Part shown: piece after piece, positions 34,260-42,728 of the stretch
Numbering within the stretch: position 1 is the stretch's first letter
How the letters are laid out: the number at the start of each line of letters is the position of its first letter
Source of the DNA: Bradyrhizobium sp.
GTDB lineage: Bacteria > Pseudomonadota > Alphaproteobacteria > Rhizobiales > Xanthobacteraceae
NCBI RefSeq assembly: GCF_016219575.1
Contig: NZ_JACRMG010000028.1
Location: forward strand, 141,911-205,910
Direction of reading: 5' to 3'
DNA: 64,000 nucleotides
Notes under the pieces: model-generated
Database searches by the model: none
The model's input: only the letters and a program-made list of their open reading frames with translations
Told to the model about the DNA's origin: nothing
Program-made: the position numbers and the translations under genes

Positions 34260-36257
34260 GTGTTCAAGAAAATCCTGATTGCCAATCGCGGCGAGATCGC
34301 CTGCCGGATCGCGCGAACCTGCCATCGGCTCGGGGTCGCGGTTGCCGGCATTCACTCCACAGCCGACGCCGACGCCTTGCATGTGAAGATGATCGGCGAA
34401 TCCATAGAGATTGGAGGCGCCGCCGCGTCCGACAGCTACCTGCGGATCGATGCGGTGATTGCCGCAGCGAAAGCGACCGGCGCCCAGGCCATCCATCCCG
34501 GCTTCGGATTTCTGGCCGAGAACGCCACGTTCGCCCGCGCCGTCGAGGCGGCAGGTCTGGTTTTTATCGGGCCGACGCCGGACGTGATCGAACGGCTCGG
34601 CGACAAGGCCTCTGCCAAGAAAGAGGCTGAGGCGGCCGACGTGCCTATCGTCCCCGGCAGCAAGAAGCCCAGTGAGGATGCTGCCGAGATCGCCCGGATC
34701 GTCCAGGAAGTCGGGCTTCCGGTGATGCTGAAGGCAGCGGCCGGCGGCGGCGGCAAGGGTATGCGTGCCGTTTCCGATCTCGATGGCCTTGCCAATGAGA
34801 TCGAATCGGCCATGCGTGAGGCGAAGAATTCGTTCGGCTATCCCGGACTGATCGTCGAAAAACTGGTCGAACGCGGGCGCCATATCGAAGTGCAGATCGC
34901 CGGCGATGGCAAAGGCAACGTGCTTCACCTGCTCGAGCGTGAATGTTCCCTGCAGCGCCGTCACCAGAAGCTCATCGAGGAAGCCCCTGCCGTCAATCTC
35001 GCCGCAACGCTTCGCGACAAAATGGCCGCCGACGCGGTGCGGCTCGGCAAGCGCCTGAACTATCGCGGGGTCGGCACTGTCGAATTCATCCTGAGCGGAG
35101 ACACCTACTATTTTCTGGAAGTAAACCCGCGTCTCCAGGTCGAGCACCCCGTGACCGAGATGGTCACCGGCATCGATATTGTCGAGGTGATGCTCCGCAT
35201 CGCCGCCGGAGAAGGGCTGCCGTTTACACAAAATGCGGTGACATGTAGCGGGCATGCCGTCGAGGTGCGCATTTGTGCGGAGGATCCGGCAGATAATTTT
35301 CTCCCTTGCACGGGAGACCTCGCTTACGTCAAATTTCCCGCCGACGGCGTTCGCGTCGAGACGGGCGTCGAAAGCGGGTCGGTAGTCACGCCGTATTACG
35401 ACTCGATGCTGGCAAAACTCATTGCCCACGCCGAAACGCGCAATGAGGCGCTCGATAAACTCGAGCGGGCTCTCGACGCGACCTCGATTTTCGGAATTAC
35501 GACCAATCAAGGATTTCTCAAGCGCTTGCTCGGCCTGCCAGCGACGCGCAGTGCCACCTTTTACACACGCCTGATCGACGAGCAAATCGACCAGTTGGTC
35601 GACAAGGCAAAGAATCTGGACGCCGGGGCGTTGGCGCTGGGCGCCTACTTCTGGATGATCCGGCAACGACAGCCCCTCGCAAGGGGGCCGTGGCAGTCGC
35701 GCGAAATGACTGGATGGCACATGGCCGCGGGTGGCGACGGATTGTCACCGATTCCGATCCTGCACCTCGAAACCGCGGGCGCAAGCGCGGAGATCCGATT
35801 CGCACCGCTCAAGGCCGACGGCTCGATGATTGTCGGCGTCAACGACGAGAAGCTACCGGTCAGACTCATCCCGCTCAAAGACGACTGCTTCACGGCGATT
35901 GTCGGCGCGCGGCGTGAGACGGTGCGCATTTATCAGGAAAACCAAACCATCTTTGTCCACCATCGCCGCGGCGTCCACACGCTGACGGCAATCCCCTATC
36001 TTACCTACATCAGCGCTGTCGCCGAAACCAGCGGCGAGCTGCGTGCGCCTATGATGGGCATGATCCTGAAGGTCAACGTCGCAGTCGGCGATACGATCAA
36101 GGCGGGCGATGTCGCAGCCGTACTGGAATCGATGAAGATGGAGTTGCGGATCAATTGCGAAACCGATGGCGTGGTCACGGCAGTCAATTGCCGGCCGGGC
36201 GAGACCGTCGAGCGCAACGCGGTTGTCGTGGTCGTGGAGCCAGAGCAGCAACCGTAA
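34260..36257 (+). CDS. Acyl-CoA carboxylase alpha subunit (biotin carboxylase plus biotin carrier)
   Basis: 665 residues from GTG 34260 (GAGG upstream), where FKKILIANRGEIACRIARTCHRLG begins the biotin carboxylase domain. ATP-grasp motifs KAAAGGGGKGMR and VEFILSGDTYYFLEVNPRLQVEHPVTEMVTGID are present. The C-terminal carrier domain has the biotinylation motif ESMKMEL. The size matches MccA/LiuD/AtuF-type alpha subunits. It carboxylates its own biotin with ATP and bicarbonate, then works with a carboxyltransferase. One alpha gene serves two beta genes in this window. Confidence 0.93.
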   Translation: MFKKILIANRGEIACRIARTCHRLGVAVAGIHSTADADALHVKMIGESIEIGGAAASDSYLRIDAVIAAAKATGAQAIHPGFGFLAENATFARAVEAAGLVFIGPTPDVIERLGDKASAKKEAEAADVPIVPGSKKPSEDAAEIARIVQEVGLPVMLKAAAGGGGKGMRAVSDLDGLANEIESAMREAKNSFGYPGLIVEKLVERGRHIEVQIAGDGKGNVLHLLERECSLQRRHQKLIEEAPAVNLAATLRDKMAADAVRLGKRLNYRGVGTVEFILSGDTYYFLEVNPRLQVEHPVTEMVTGIDIVEVMLRIAAGEGLPFTQNAVTCSGHAVEVRICAEDPADNFLPCTGDLAYVKFPADGVRVETGVESGSVVTPYYDSMLAKLIAHAETRNEALDKLERALDATSIFGITTNQGFLKRLLGLPATRSATFYTRLIDEQIDQLVDKAKNLDAGALALGAYFWMIRQRQPLARGPWQSREMTGWHMAAGGDGLSPIPILHLETAGASAEIRFAPLKADGSMIVGVNDEKLPVRLIPLKDDCFTAIVGARRETVRIYQENQTIFVHHRRGVHTLTAIPYLTYISAVAETSGELRAPMMGMILKVNVAVGDTIKAGDVAAVLESMKMELRINCETDGVVTAVNCRPGETVERNAVVVVVEPEQQP

Positions 36258-36285
36258 TTCAATGACAGAACCGGGAGTGGCAAGT

Positions 36286-37080
36286 ATGGATTTTAATCTG
36301 AAGGGCAAATCGGTCGTCGTCACTGGCGGCGGCTCCAACATCGGCCGAGCCATTGTGCTCGGGTTTGCAGCCGAGGGCGCCAACATTACGGTTGGCGATC
36401 TCGACCAGGCGCAGGCGGAGAAAGTTGCCGAACTTGCGCGGAAGAACGGCGCTGCCAGCATTCAGGTAATCAAGACCGACGTGACCGATTTCGATCAGGT
36501 AAACGCCATGTTCAAGGCCGCTACCGATAAGCATGGCACGGTCGATGTGCTCGTCAATAACGTAGGCTGGGATCAGCTGATGTTCTTTACGCAAACAACG
36601 CCCGAGTTCTGGGACAAGATTATCAAGATCAACTACGTCGGCGTGCTTAACTGCACCAAATGTGCGCTCGATATCATGATTCCGAAGGGTGCCGGCGCTA
36701 TCGTGTCGATCAGTTCCGACGCAAGCCGCTCGGGCGAGCCGCGCGAGGCGGTCTATGGTGGCGTCAAGGCCGCCGTTAATTCTTTCATGAAGACCATTGC
36801 CAAAGAGAACGGCCGCTATGGCATCCGCTGCAACGTCGTTTGTCCTGGCGTCACTGTTCCCGTGGATACGGAAGAAGTCGGCGCCAACAGCATGTGGACA
36901 AAGCCAGACTCAATGTTCACGGCGGAGCAATTCGAGAAAGTCGCCAAGGCGCTGCCGCTGCGCAAGCTGGGTCGCCCAAACGATATTGCCAATGCCGTAG
37001 TGTTCCTCTCGTCCGCCGCCGCAGGTCATGTCACCGGCCAGGTCCTGTCGGTGTCAGGCGGATACACCATGATCGGCTGA
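36286..37080 (+). CDS. SDR-family dehydrogenase with classical YxxxK
   Basis: 264 residues from ATG 36286 (gggag upstream); ATG 36262 is an alternative. VVTGGGSNIGRAIVLGFAAEGANI is the cofactor motif, followed by VLVNNVGWD; the catalytic residues are Ser in SISSDASRSG and YGGVK. Compared with the other two SDRs in the window this is a conventional dehydrogenase. It sits between the biotin carboxylase and the BadI/MenB-like gene. It would suit oxidation of a 3-hydroxyacyl-CoA to the 3-oxoacyl-CoA that the next enzyme hydrolyses; this is inferred from order. Confidence 0.88.
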   Translation: MDFNLKGKSVVVTGGGSNIGRAIVLGFAAEGANITVGDLDQAQAEKVAELARKNGAASIQVIKTDVTDFDQVNAMFKAATDKHGTVDVLVNNVGWDQLMFFTQTTPEFWDKIIKINYVGVLNCTKCALDIMIPKGAGAIVSISSDASRSGEPREAVYGGVKAAVNSFMKTIAKENGRYGIRCNVVCPGVTVPVDTEEVGANSMWTKPDSMFTAEQFEKVAKALPLRKLGRPNDIANAVVFLSSAAAGHVTGQVLSVSGGYTMIG

Positions 37081-37121
37081 CGTCGGCCGTTAATTTCGCC
37101 AGAACAAAATGGAGTTCCATC

Positions 37122-37904
37122 GTGTCCGAAAAAGAGATCTTGTACGACGTCAAGGACTACGTCGCGACCATCACCATCAATCGGCCAAAGACCCTCAACG
37201 CCTTTACCGGCGATAACATCGTAGAGATGGAGCGGCTGATCCTCGAGGCAACCGCAGACAAAACAGTTGGCGTCATCGTCCTCACCGGCTCCGGCGAGCG
37301 CGCGTTCTGCGTCGGCGGCGACGTCAACTGGGAGAAGGACGCCGGCGGCAAGAGCGGGCTCGAAGGACTGAAATTCAACTTTAACCGCCACATCGTCGAA
37401 TGCCCGAAACCGGTGATCGCGCGTGTCAACGGTTACGCGATTGGCGGCGGACACCACATCGCCTATTTCTGCGATTTCACCATCGCCGCGGAGCATGCGA
37501 TCTTTGGCCAGAATGGTCCACGTGTCGGCTCCCCGGCCGGAGGCTACATCGTCTCGCACAGCGCCAATGTGCTTGGCCACAAGCGCGCGCGAGAGCTCTG
37601 GATGCTGGCGCGACGCTACACCGCCAAACAAGCGCTCGACTGGGGACTGGCCAATTCCGTCGTTCCGATGGCCGAACTTGACGTCGAGGTGCGGAAGTAT
37701 TGCGACGAACTCCTGGCTTTGAGCCCCACTTGCCTGAAGATTCTGAAGCGCTCATTCTACTATCACATGGCGCCGATCATGGAGCGCGACATGGATGACC
37801 TCGTCCGCGAGGTCGCACCCGCCTATTTTACGACACAAGAACAGCAGGAAGGCGCCAATGCATTCCTCGAGAAGCGCAAGCCGGATTTCAGCGCGTTTCG
37901 CTAA
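37122..37904 (+). CDS. BadI/MenB-type crotonase, probable ring-cleaving 2-oxocycloalkanecarboxyl-CoA hydrolase
   Basis: 260 residues from GTG 37122, with GGAG seven bases upstream; the longer frame to 36840 runs inside the SDR gene. Crotonase blocks are of the BadI/MenB kind: ARVNGYAIGGGHHIAYFCDFTIAAEHAIFGQNGPRVGSPAGGY, KRARELWMLARRYTAKQALDWGLANSVVP and the C-terminal EKRKPDF. The usual hydratase glutamates are His and Gly, as in BadI and MenB. BadI of R. palustris opens 2-ketocyclohexanecarboxyl-CoA to pimelyl-CoA; MenB does the reverse-type Dieckmann closure. With no other men genes here, a ring-opening hydrolase is more likely. Confidence 0.82.
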   Translation: MSEKEILYDVKDYVATITINRPKTLNAFTGDNIVEMERLILEATADKTVGVIVLTGSGERAFCVGGDVNWEKDAGGKSGLEGLKFNFNRHIVECPKPVIARVNGYAIGGGHHIAYFCDFTIAAEHAIFGQNGPRVGSPAGGYIVSHSANVLGHKRARELWMLARRYTAKQALDWGLANSVVPMAELDVEVRKYCDELLALSPTCLKILKRSFYYHMAPIMERDMDDLVREVAPAYFTTQEQQEGANAFLEKRKPDFSAFR

Positions 37905-37936
37905 AGACAGGGCGCTATAACGTAAGGGAGACTGCG

Positions 37937-38701
37937 ATGAGACTAGGCAGCGTCAACTATGAAACTAAAGGGAAGATCGCCATCCTTACGCTGGACGAGC
38001 CGGGCAAGCTTAACGCACTCAGCACAGGCATCCGTGAGGGTATTCTGGATGGCCTGAAGAAAGTGGATGCAGACGACAACGTCCGCGTCGCCATCATCAC
38101 CGGCAACGGGGACAAGGCATTTTGCGCGGGCGCCGATATTAGCGGCTTCAACTTTGATCCGGACAAAGTACGCAAGTTTATGATCGAGGCTTTGGCGGTA
38201 TTAGCGGCACCGGAAAATTGCCGCAAACCCGTAATCTCCGCCGTCAATGGTATTGCGTTCGGCGGTGGCTTTGAACTCGCGATCGCTTCAGACTTTATCA
38301 TCGCATCGGATCGCGCACGCTTCGCGGTACCGGAGATCAAGCTCGGACTACTGCCCGGTTTTGCGATTGTACGCCTGCACGATATGGTCGGCCGCGCCAA
38401 GGCCAAAGAAATGAGTATCCTCGGCGATCCAATCAGCGCGGATGAGGCATTCAGACTAGGCCTCGTACTACGTGTGGTTCCTCACGGCGATCTGCTCACG
38501 GACGCCCTGGCATTTGCCGAACGAATTGCATCAAAACCAAAGCTTGCGGTGCAGATGGCCAAATCGTTTTACAACCGCGGCCTCGGTGGAGATGAGATAC
38601 GGCACGCCATCGATGGTTTTCCGCTCCTATTCATGCATCGAGACGCACAGGAAGGTATCGCTGCCTTTCTCGAAAAACGTGAGCCAAAATTCGAGAGTTG
38701 A
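37937..38701 (+). CDS. Enoyl-CoA hydratase
   Basis: 254 residues, ATG 37937 with a taaggga upstream. Unlike the other crotonases in the window it keeps both catalytic glutamates, in GGGFELAIASD and FAVPEIKLGLLPG. This makes it the most convincing true enoyl-CoA hydratase of the island. It hydrates a trans-2-enoyl-CoA to the 3-hydroxyacyl-CoA. It is 32 bp downstream of the BadI/MenB-like gene in the carboxylase operon. Confidence 0.92.
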   Translation: MRLGSVNYETKGKIAILTLDEPGKLNALSTGIREGILDGLKKVDADDNVRVAIITGNGDKAFCAGADISGFNFDPDKVRKFMIEALAVLAAPENCRKPVISAVNGIAFGGGFELAIASDFIIASDRARFAVPEIKLGLLPGFAIVRLHDMVGRAKAKEMSILGDPISADEAFRLGLVLRVVPHGDLLTDALAFAERIASKPKLAVQMAKSFYNRGLGGDEIRHAIDGFPLLFMHRDAQEGIAAFLEKREPKFES

Positions 38702-38789
38702 CAAAGCGCGCTGCGAGCGACGGCTTCGAAGACCTTCTTCGAGTGGAGCACTTTGCGGTAGATAGATCGTGCATAACATCGAGGACTCG

Positions 38790-40295
38790 ATGCCCCTGAA
38801 AGAATTTACTTTCCTCGACGTGTACCGCCGCAATGCGGAATTTTTTCCCGACCGCACCGCGTTCGTTTTTGAAGGCCAGCGCATCACCCATCGTGAATAT
38901 CTGAAAAGGGTCGAGCGGCTGGCGGCGGGCCTAGCACGCGAGGGCGTAAAATCCGGTGACCGCGTCGCCATCCTTTCGCAAAACTCGCTCGAAATGATCG
39001 ATGTGATCGGAGCGGTCGCACGGCTCGGCGCGATCCTGCTGCCGGTTAATTTCCGGCTCAACGCCGAAGAAATCGGCTACGTCCTCGCCGACGGTGCGCC
39101 GGTGCTGGTTGTGGCGGGGGCAGAATACCAGGAGATTATCGCGGCTCTAAAACCGTCGCTACCTTCGGTCCGGAGCTATTTTGGCATCGGCAAGCACACT
39201 GCGCCGTTTGCGCCGCTCGCAAATCTTGCGGCTTCGGACGCGTCGATGTCTGACGTGAACTTCAGCGCCGATGATGGCTTCGTAATCATTCACACCGCCG
39301 CCGTCGGCGGGCGGCCGCGCGGCGCGCTGTTGTCGCAAGCCAACCTTCTAACGGCGCACAGCTCGCTGGTGCAGGCCTGGAGCCTGACCGAGCGCGACGT
39401 CAATCTTGGTGTGCTGCCGCTGTTCCACGTCGCCGGCCTTGGCCTGATGCTGACGGTACAGCAGGCTGGCGGCGCCAGCGTCATCGCTTCGAAATTCGAC
39501 CCGCAACAGGCGGTTTGCGACATTGCCGCCGAGAGGGTGACCGTCATGTCGGAGTTCGCGCCGATGCTGGCGGGCCTGATGGATCAGGCCAAGGGCGACG
39601 AATTGAAGACGTTGCGTGCTGTGACCGGACTGGATACCCCGGCGACGATTGAACGCTTCGAGAAAGCGTGCCCCCACGCGGTATTCTGGGCAGCCTTCGG
39701 ACAGTCCGAGACATCGGGCCTCGCAACGCTGTCGCCCTACCGCAACCGGCCAGGATCAGCTGGGCGCCCCCTGTTCTGGCGCACCATTACGGTCGTCGAC
39801 AGCGCCGACAAACCAAGGCCCACCGGACAAACCGGCGAGATCGTGGTGCGTGGTCCCACCGTTTTTAAAGGCTACTGGAATAACGACGCCGATACTGCCC
39901 ACACCTTCCGTAATGGCTGGCATCACACCGGCGACATCGGCTATTTCGATGCCGATGGCTATCTCTGGTATGCCGGCCGTGCTCCCGAGAAAGAGCTGAT
40001 CAAGACGGGTGGGGAGAACGTCTACCCGGCGGAGGTCGAAAACGCGATTCTCCAACATCCAGATATCGCCGACGTCGTGGTCATCGGCGTGCCTGATCCC
40101 CAGTGGAGCGAAGCCATCAAAGCGATCTGCGTGCGCCGAACTGGCGCGAATGTCACCGCCGACGAGCTCATCGACTTCGTCGCCGGAAAGATCGCACGCT
40201 ACAAGAAGCCAAAGCACATTGTTTTCGTCGATCAACTGCCGAGGACCGCCAAGGGCGAAATCGATCGCGCCGCAGTCAAATTCGACAACTCTTAG
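38790..40295 (+). CDS. AMP-forming acyl-CoA ligase
   Basis: 501 residues from ATG 38790, with GAGG five bases upstream; GTG 38769 is the far alternative. The P-loop-like motif is divergent: IIHTAAVGGRPRGALLSQANL, where Y-T-S-G-T-T-G-x-P-K-G is expected, so several glycines/threonines and the Lys are changed (Arg for Lys). The adenylate region FGQSETSGLA, the hinge GYLWYAGRAPEKELIKTGGENVYPAEVE and catalytic Lys in LPRTAKGEIDR remain. It is the last gene of the carboxylase operon. It may be a specialised ligase; activity is likely but less certain than for the other four. Confidence 0.83.
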   Translation: MPLKEFTFLDVYRRNAEFFPDRTAFVFEGQRITHREYLKRVERLAAGLAREGVKSGDRVAILSQNSLEMIDVIGAVARLGAILLPVNFRLNAEEIGYVLADGAPVLVVAGAEYQEIIAALKPSLPSVRSYFGIGKHTAPFAPLANLAASDASMSDVNFSADDGFVIIHTAAVGGRPRGALLSQANLLTAHSSLVQAWSLTERDVNLGVLPLFHVAGLGLMLTVQQAGGASVIASKFDPQQAVCDIAAERVTVMSEFAPMLAGLMDQAKGDELKTLRAVTGLDTPATIERFEKACPHAVFWAAFGQSETSGLATLSPYRNRPGSAGRPLFWRTITVVDSADKPRPTGQTGEIVVRGPTVFKGYWNNDADTAHTFRNGWHHTGDIGYFDADGYLWYAGRAPEKELIKTGGENVYPAEVENAILQHPDIADVVVIGVPDPQWSEAIKAICVRRTGANVTADELIDFVAGKIARYKKPKHIVFVDQLPRTAKGEIDRAAVKFDNS

Positions 40296-40392
40296 AGAGG
40301 ACTTGGCGATTGCCAGGTGTTGCGCGTTATTTCGAGGTGCCGTTTCAATAAGGAACAACTTGAGCGCGGTGTGACGATAGTTGAGGACGCAA

Positions 40393-41265
40393 GTGAAAAA
40401 ACAGAAGATTTTTTGCGGGGCTCAGGGACACGCGATTGTAGCCGACGTGTTTGGTGAGGGTTCGCCGATTTTGCTGGCGCACGGAGGGGGCCAGACCCGC
40501 TTGGCGTGGACTCGAACTGCACGGGCCTTGATGCAGGCAGGATATAGTGCAATTGCGATGGATTTGCGTGGCCACGGGGAAAGTGCATGGTCGCCATCGG
40601 GCTCTTACCAACTCGACGACTTTGCGATGGATCTCCTTGCGATGTCTGATCAACTAGACGAGAAACCAGCTCTCGTCGGCGCTTCCCTCGGCGGCCTGGC
40701 GGGCTTGATAGCCGAAGGTGAACTTCGCTCAGGATCCTTCACTTCGCTTACGCTTGTAGATATTACACCAAATATGGAGCCGGTCGGCGTTGCGCACGTC
40801 CTGGATTTCATGAGGGCACATTTGGCGGACGGCTTTGCTTCGCCCGATGAAGCCGCCGAGGCGATCGCCAACTATTTGCCAAATCGACGGCGACGGAAAG
40901 GCTCGGAGAGCCTCGACCGCTATTTGAGACGATGCGATGACGGACGTCTTCGCTGGCACTGGGATCCGCGCTTCATAACTTCTGTGACAAATGGCAAAGT
41001 GGGCCAGTCCGAAAACCGACTGACCGACGCTGCCAAAAACCTTAAGCTGCCGATTCACCTGATACGTGGAGGATCAAGCAATTTGGTAAGCGTGGATGCT
41101 GCGCAAGAGTTTCTTCGACTTGCTCCCCACTCTGCGTACACCGATATTGCCGGCGCGGGTCATATGGTCGTTGGCGATCGAAATGATGCATTTACTGAGG
41201 CCGTCGTCAGTTTCTTTCGAGGACCGCAGATATCACAACGTAATGGCGATACACGCGACGATTAG
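40393..41265 (+). CDS. Alpha/beta hydrolase
   Basis: 290 residues from GTG 40393, with GAGG six bases upstream; TTG 40381 is the outer limit. Typical fold signatures: HGGGQTRLAW (oxyanion), DLRGHGESAWSP, nucleophile elbow GASLGG and catalytic His in IAGAGHMVVGD. It is an esterase, lactonase or C-C hydrolase; with a Baeyer-Villiger monooxygenase in the island, lactone opening is one possibility. It is 97 bp downstream of the ligase and has no operator of its own. Codon choice looks less GC-biased than in the neighbouring operon. Confidence 0.8.
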   Translation: MKKQKIFCGAQGHAIVADVFGEGSPILLAHGGGQTRLAWTRTARALMQAGYSAIAMDLRGHGESAWSPSGSYQLDDFAMDLLAMSDQLDEKPALVGASLGGLAGLIAEGELRSGSFTSLTLVDITPNMEPVGVAHVLDFMRAHLADGFASPDEAAEAIANYLPNRRRRKGSESLDRYLRRCDDGRLRWHWDPRFITSVTNGKVGQSENRLTDAAKNLKLPIHLIRGGSSNLVSVDAAQEFLRLAPHSAYTDIAGAGHMVVGDRNDAFTEAVVSFFRGPQISQRNGDTRDD

Positions 41266-41382
41266 CCCCGCAATCGAAGTCGACCCATTTTGTGAGAGCT
41301 TTGTCGAAGGAATGAACCAGTGATAGCCGGTGGTGGCATGTCAGTGCTTGATTGCTGAAAGAAAATACATAGGAGCGAACGA

Positions 41383-41805
41383 GTGAATGAGACTGGCCCC
41401 CCCAACGAAGAGACTATTGCTGAATTTCAAAAGGCGTTGATGATTTCGCCGTTCCACCGGTGGCTGGGATTGAAAGCCATCATGGTCGCTCGTGAACAAA
41501 TCGAAATTTCTCTACCTTGGCGCGAGGAATTTGTTGCCAATACTGCAATCGAAGCAACTCACGGTGGAATCCTGGCAGCCCTGATCGATTTAACGGGCCT
41601 TTACGCCGTTCGCGCAGCCGGGGGTATTGTAAGTGCTACGGCAGATCTTCGGGTCGATTATCATCGGCCGGCCACCCGCGGGACAGTTCTCGCTCGCGGC
41701 ATGGTGGTCAAACTGGGGCGCCGGATAAGCACTGCCGACGTACGCGTGACCGATACCAGCCGAGTTCTCTTAGCCAGTGGGCGGGGCGCATATCTCGCAC
41801 AATGA
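41383..41805 (+). CDS. PaaI-type hot-dog thioesterase
   Basis: 140 residues from GTG 41383, a single hot-dog domain with the PaaI-like active-site segment ATHGGILAALIDLTGLYAV (Asp and Gly-Gly motif) and SATADLRVDYHRPA. Such enzymes hydrolyse stalled acyl- or aryl-CoA esters to recycle CoA. It lies between an alpha/beta hydrolase and the ABC importer operon. Confidence 0.85.
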   Translation: MNETGPPNEETIAEFQKALMISPFHRWLGLKAIMVAREQIEISLPWREEFVANTAIEATHGGILAALIDLTGLYAVRAAGGIVSATADLRVDYHRPATRGTVLARGMVVKLGRRISTADVRVTDTSRVLLASGRGAYLAQ

Positions 41806-41860
41806 GGCGTGTACGGTCGTTTGGCCAATTGCAACGCACCATTCTTCAGTTGCCCAAATG

Positions 41861-41876
41861 CCTAACAGACGTTAGA
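41861..41876. promoter_or_regulatory. Operator site g upstream of the ABC importer operon
   Basis: CCTAACAGACGTTAGA, identical to site c. It lies 51 bp upstream of the TTG start of the first transporter gene and puts the importer under the same control as the catabolic genes. Confidence 0.78.
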
Positions 41877-41927
41877 TTTGGAAACTGAAAGTGTTCTTAA
41901 CAGATTGACCTTCAAACGGGATTCAAG

Positions 41928-42728
41928 TTGACCCTCAAGGATCGCGGCGGCGACGCCCCAGTACTCGAATGCCGGTCTGTCGAGCGACGCTTTAGCGGCA
42001 TTGTCGCGCTGAACGGAATCGATATGCGGATCGAGCGCGGCGAGATATTCGGCCTTGTCGGCCCCAACGGATGCGGCAAGACCACCCTCACCAACGCAAT
42101 CACCGGATTTTATCCGCCACAGCGTGGACATATTCTGCTGAACGGCCGGGACATCACGGGCCTGGCGCCACACTATGTCGCGACGTTGGGAGTTGCCCGC
42201 ACCTTCCAGAACCTGGCGCTCTTCAATGGTATGAGCGTACTCGATAACATCCTTCTGGGCCGTCACATTCACATGAAACCCAGTGTAGGACGTACGGCGC
42301 TCTATTGGTGGCTTGCCCGCAGCGACGAGACGTTGAACCGCGCCGCGGTCGAAGACGTGATCGATTTTCTGCAGCTTGAAGGCGTACGCGACGAACTGGT
42401 CGACGGGATTCCGATCGGCCTGAAGAAGCGGGTCGAATTGGCGCGCGCTTTGGCCGCCGAGCCCAGCTTCCTTATCCTCGACGAGCCGATGGCGGGGATG
42501 AACCAGGAAGAAAAGGAATACATGGCGCGCTTCATCCTGGATGCACGCGATGAACGCAATGTCACCGTGCTGCTGATCGAGCACCACATGGACGTCATCA
42601 CGGGCATTTGCGATCGCATGCTGGCGTTGAACTATGGCGAAATGATCGGCAGCGGCGTGCCGGCCGACGTCGTCGCCGACCCAAGGGTGATCGAGGCATA
42701 CATCGGGGGTGCGCATGTCGCGCGCTGA
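41928..42728 (+). CDS. ABC transporter ATP-binding protein, LivG-like
   Basis: 266 residues from TTG 41928. Walker A GPNGCGKTT, a signature region (RVELARALAAEPSFLILDEP, where Q-loop and Walker B are clear), and the H-loop IEHHMD. The LivG-type C-terminal extension ends in VIEAYIGG. It energises uptake of a substrate by the branched-chain amino-acid/amide type (HAAT) importer encoded downstream. It overlaps the acyl-CoA ligase gene by 14 bp. Confidence 0.92.
   Translation: MTLKDRGGDAPVLECRSVERRFSGIVALNGIDMRIERGEIFGLVGPNGCGKTTLTNAITGFYPPQRGHILLNGRDITGLAPHYVATLGVARTFQNLALFNGMSVLDNILLGRHIHMKPSVGRTALYWWLARSDETLNRAAVEDVIDFLQLEGVRDELVDGIPIGLKKRVELARALAAEPSFLILDEPMAGMNQEEKEYMARFILDARDERNVTVLLIEHHMDVITGICDRMLALNYGEMIGSGVPADVVADPRVIEAYIGGAHVAR

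Noticed and set aside
34230..35720. 496-codon open frame on the minus strand opposite the biotin carboxylase
   Set aside because: Shadow frame; the plus strand holds a complete, motif-rich biotin carboxylase.
37122..37904. Menaquinone MenB
   Set aside because: The sequence family fits, but no other men genes are present and the gene sits in a CoA-catabolic operon, so BadI-like ring cleavage is preferred.
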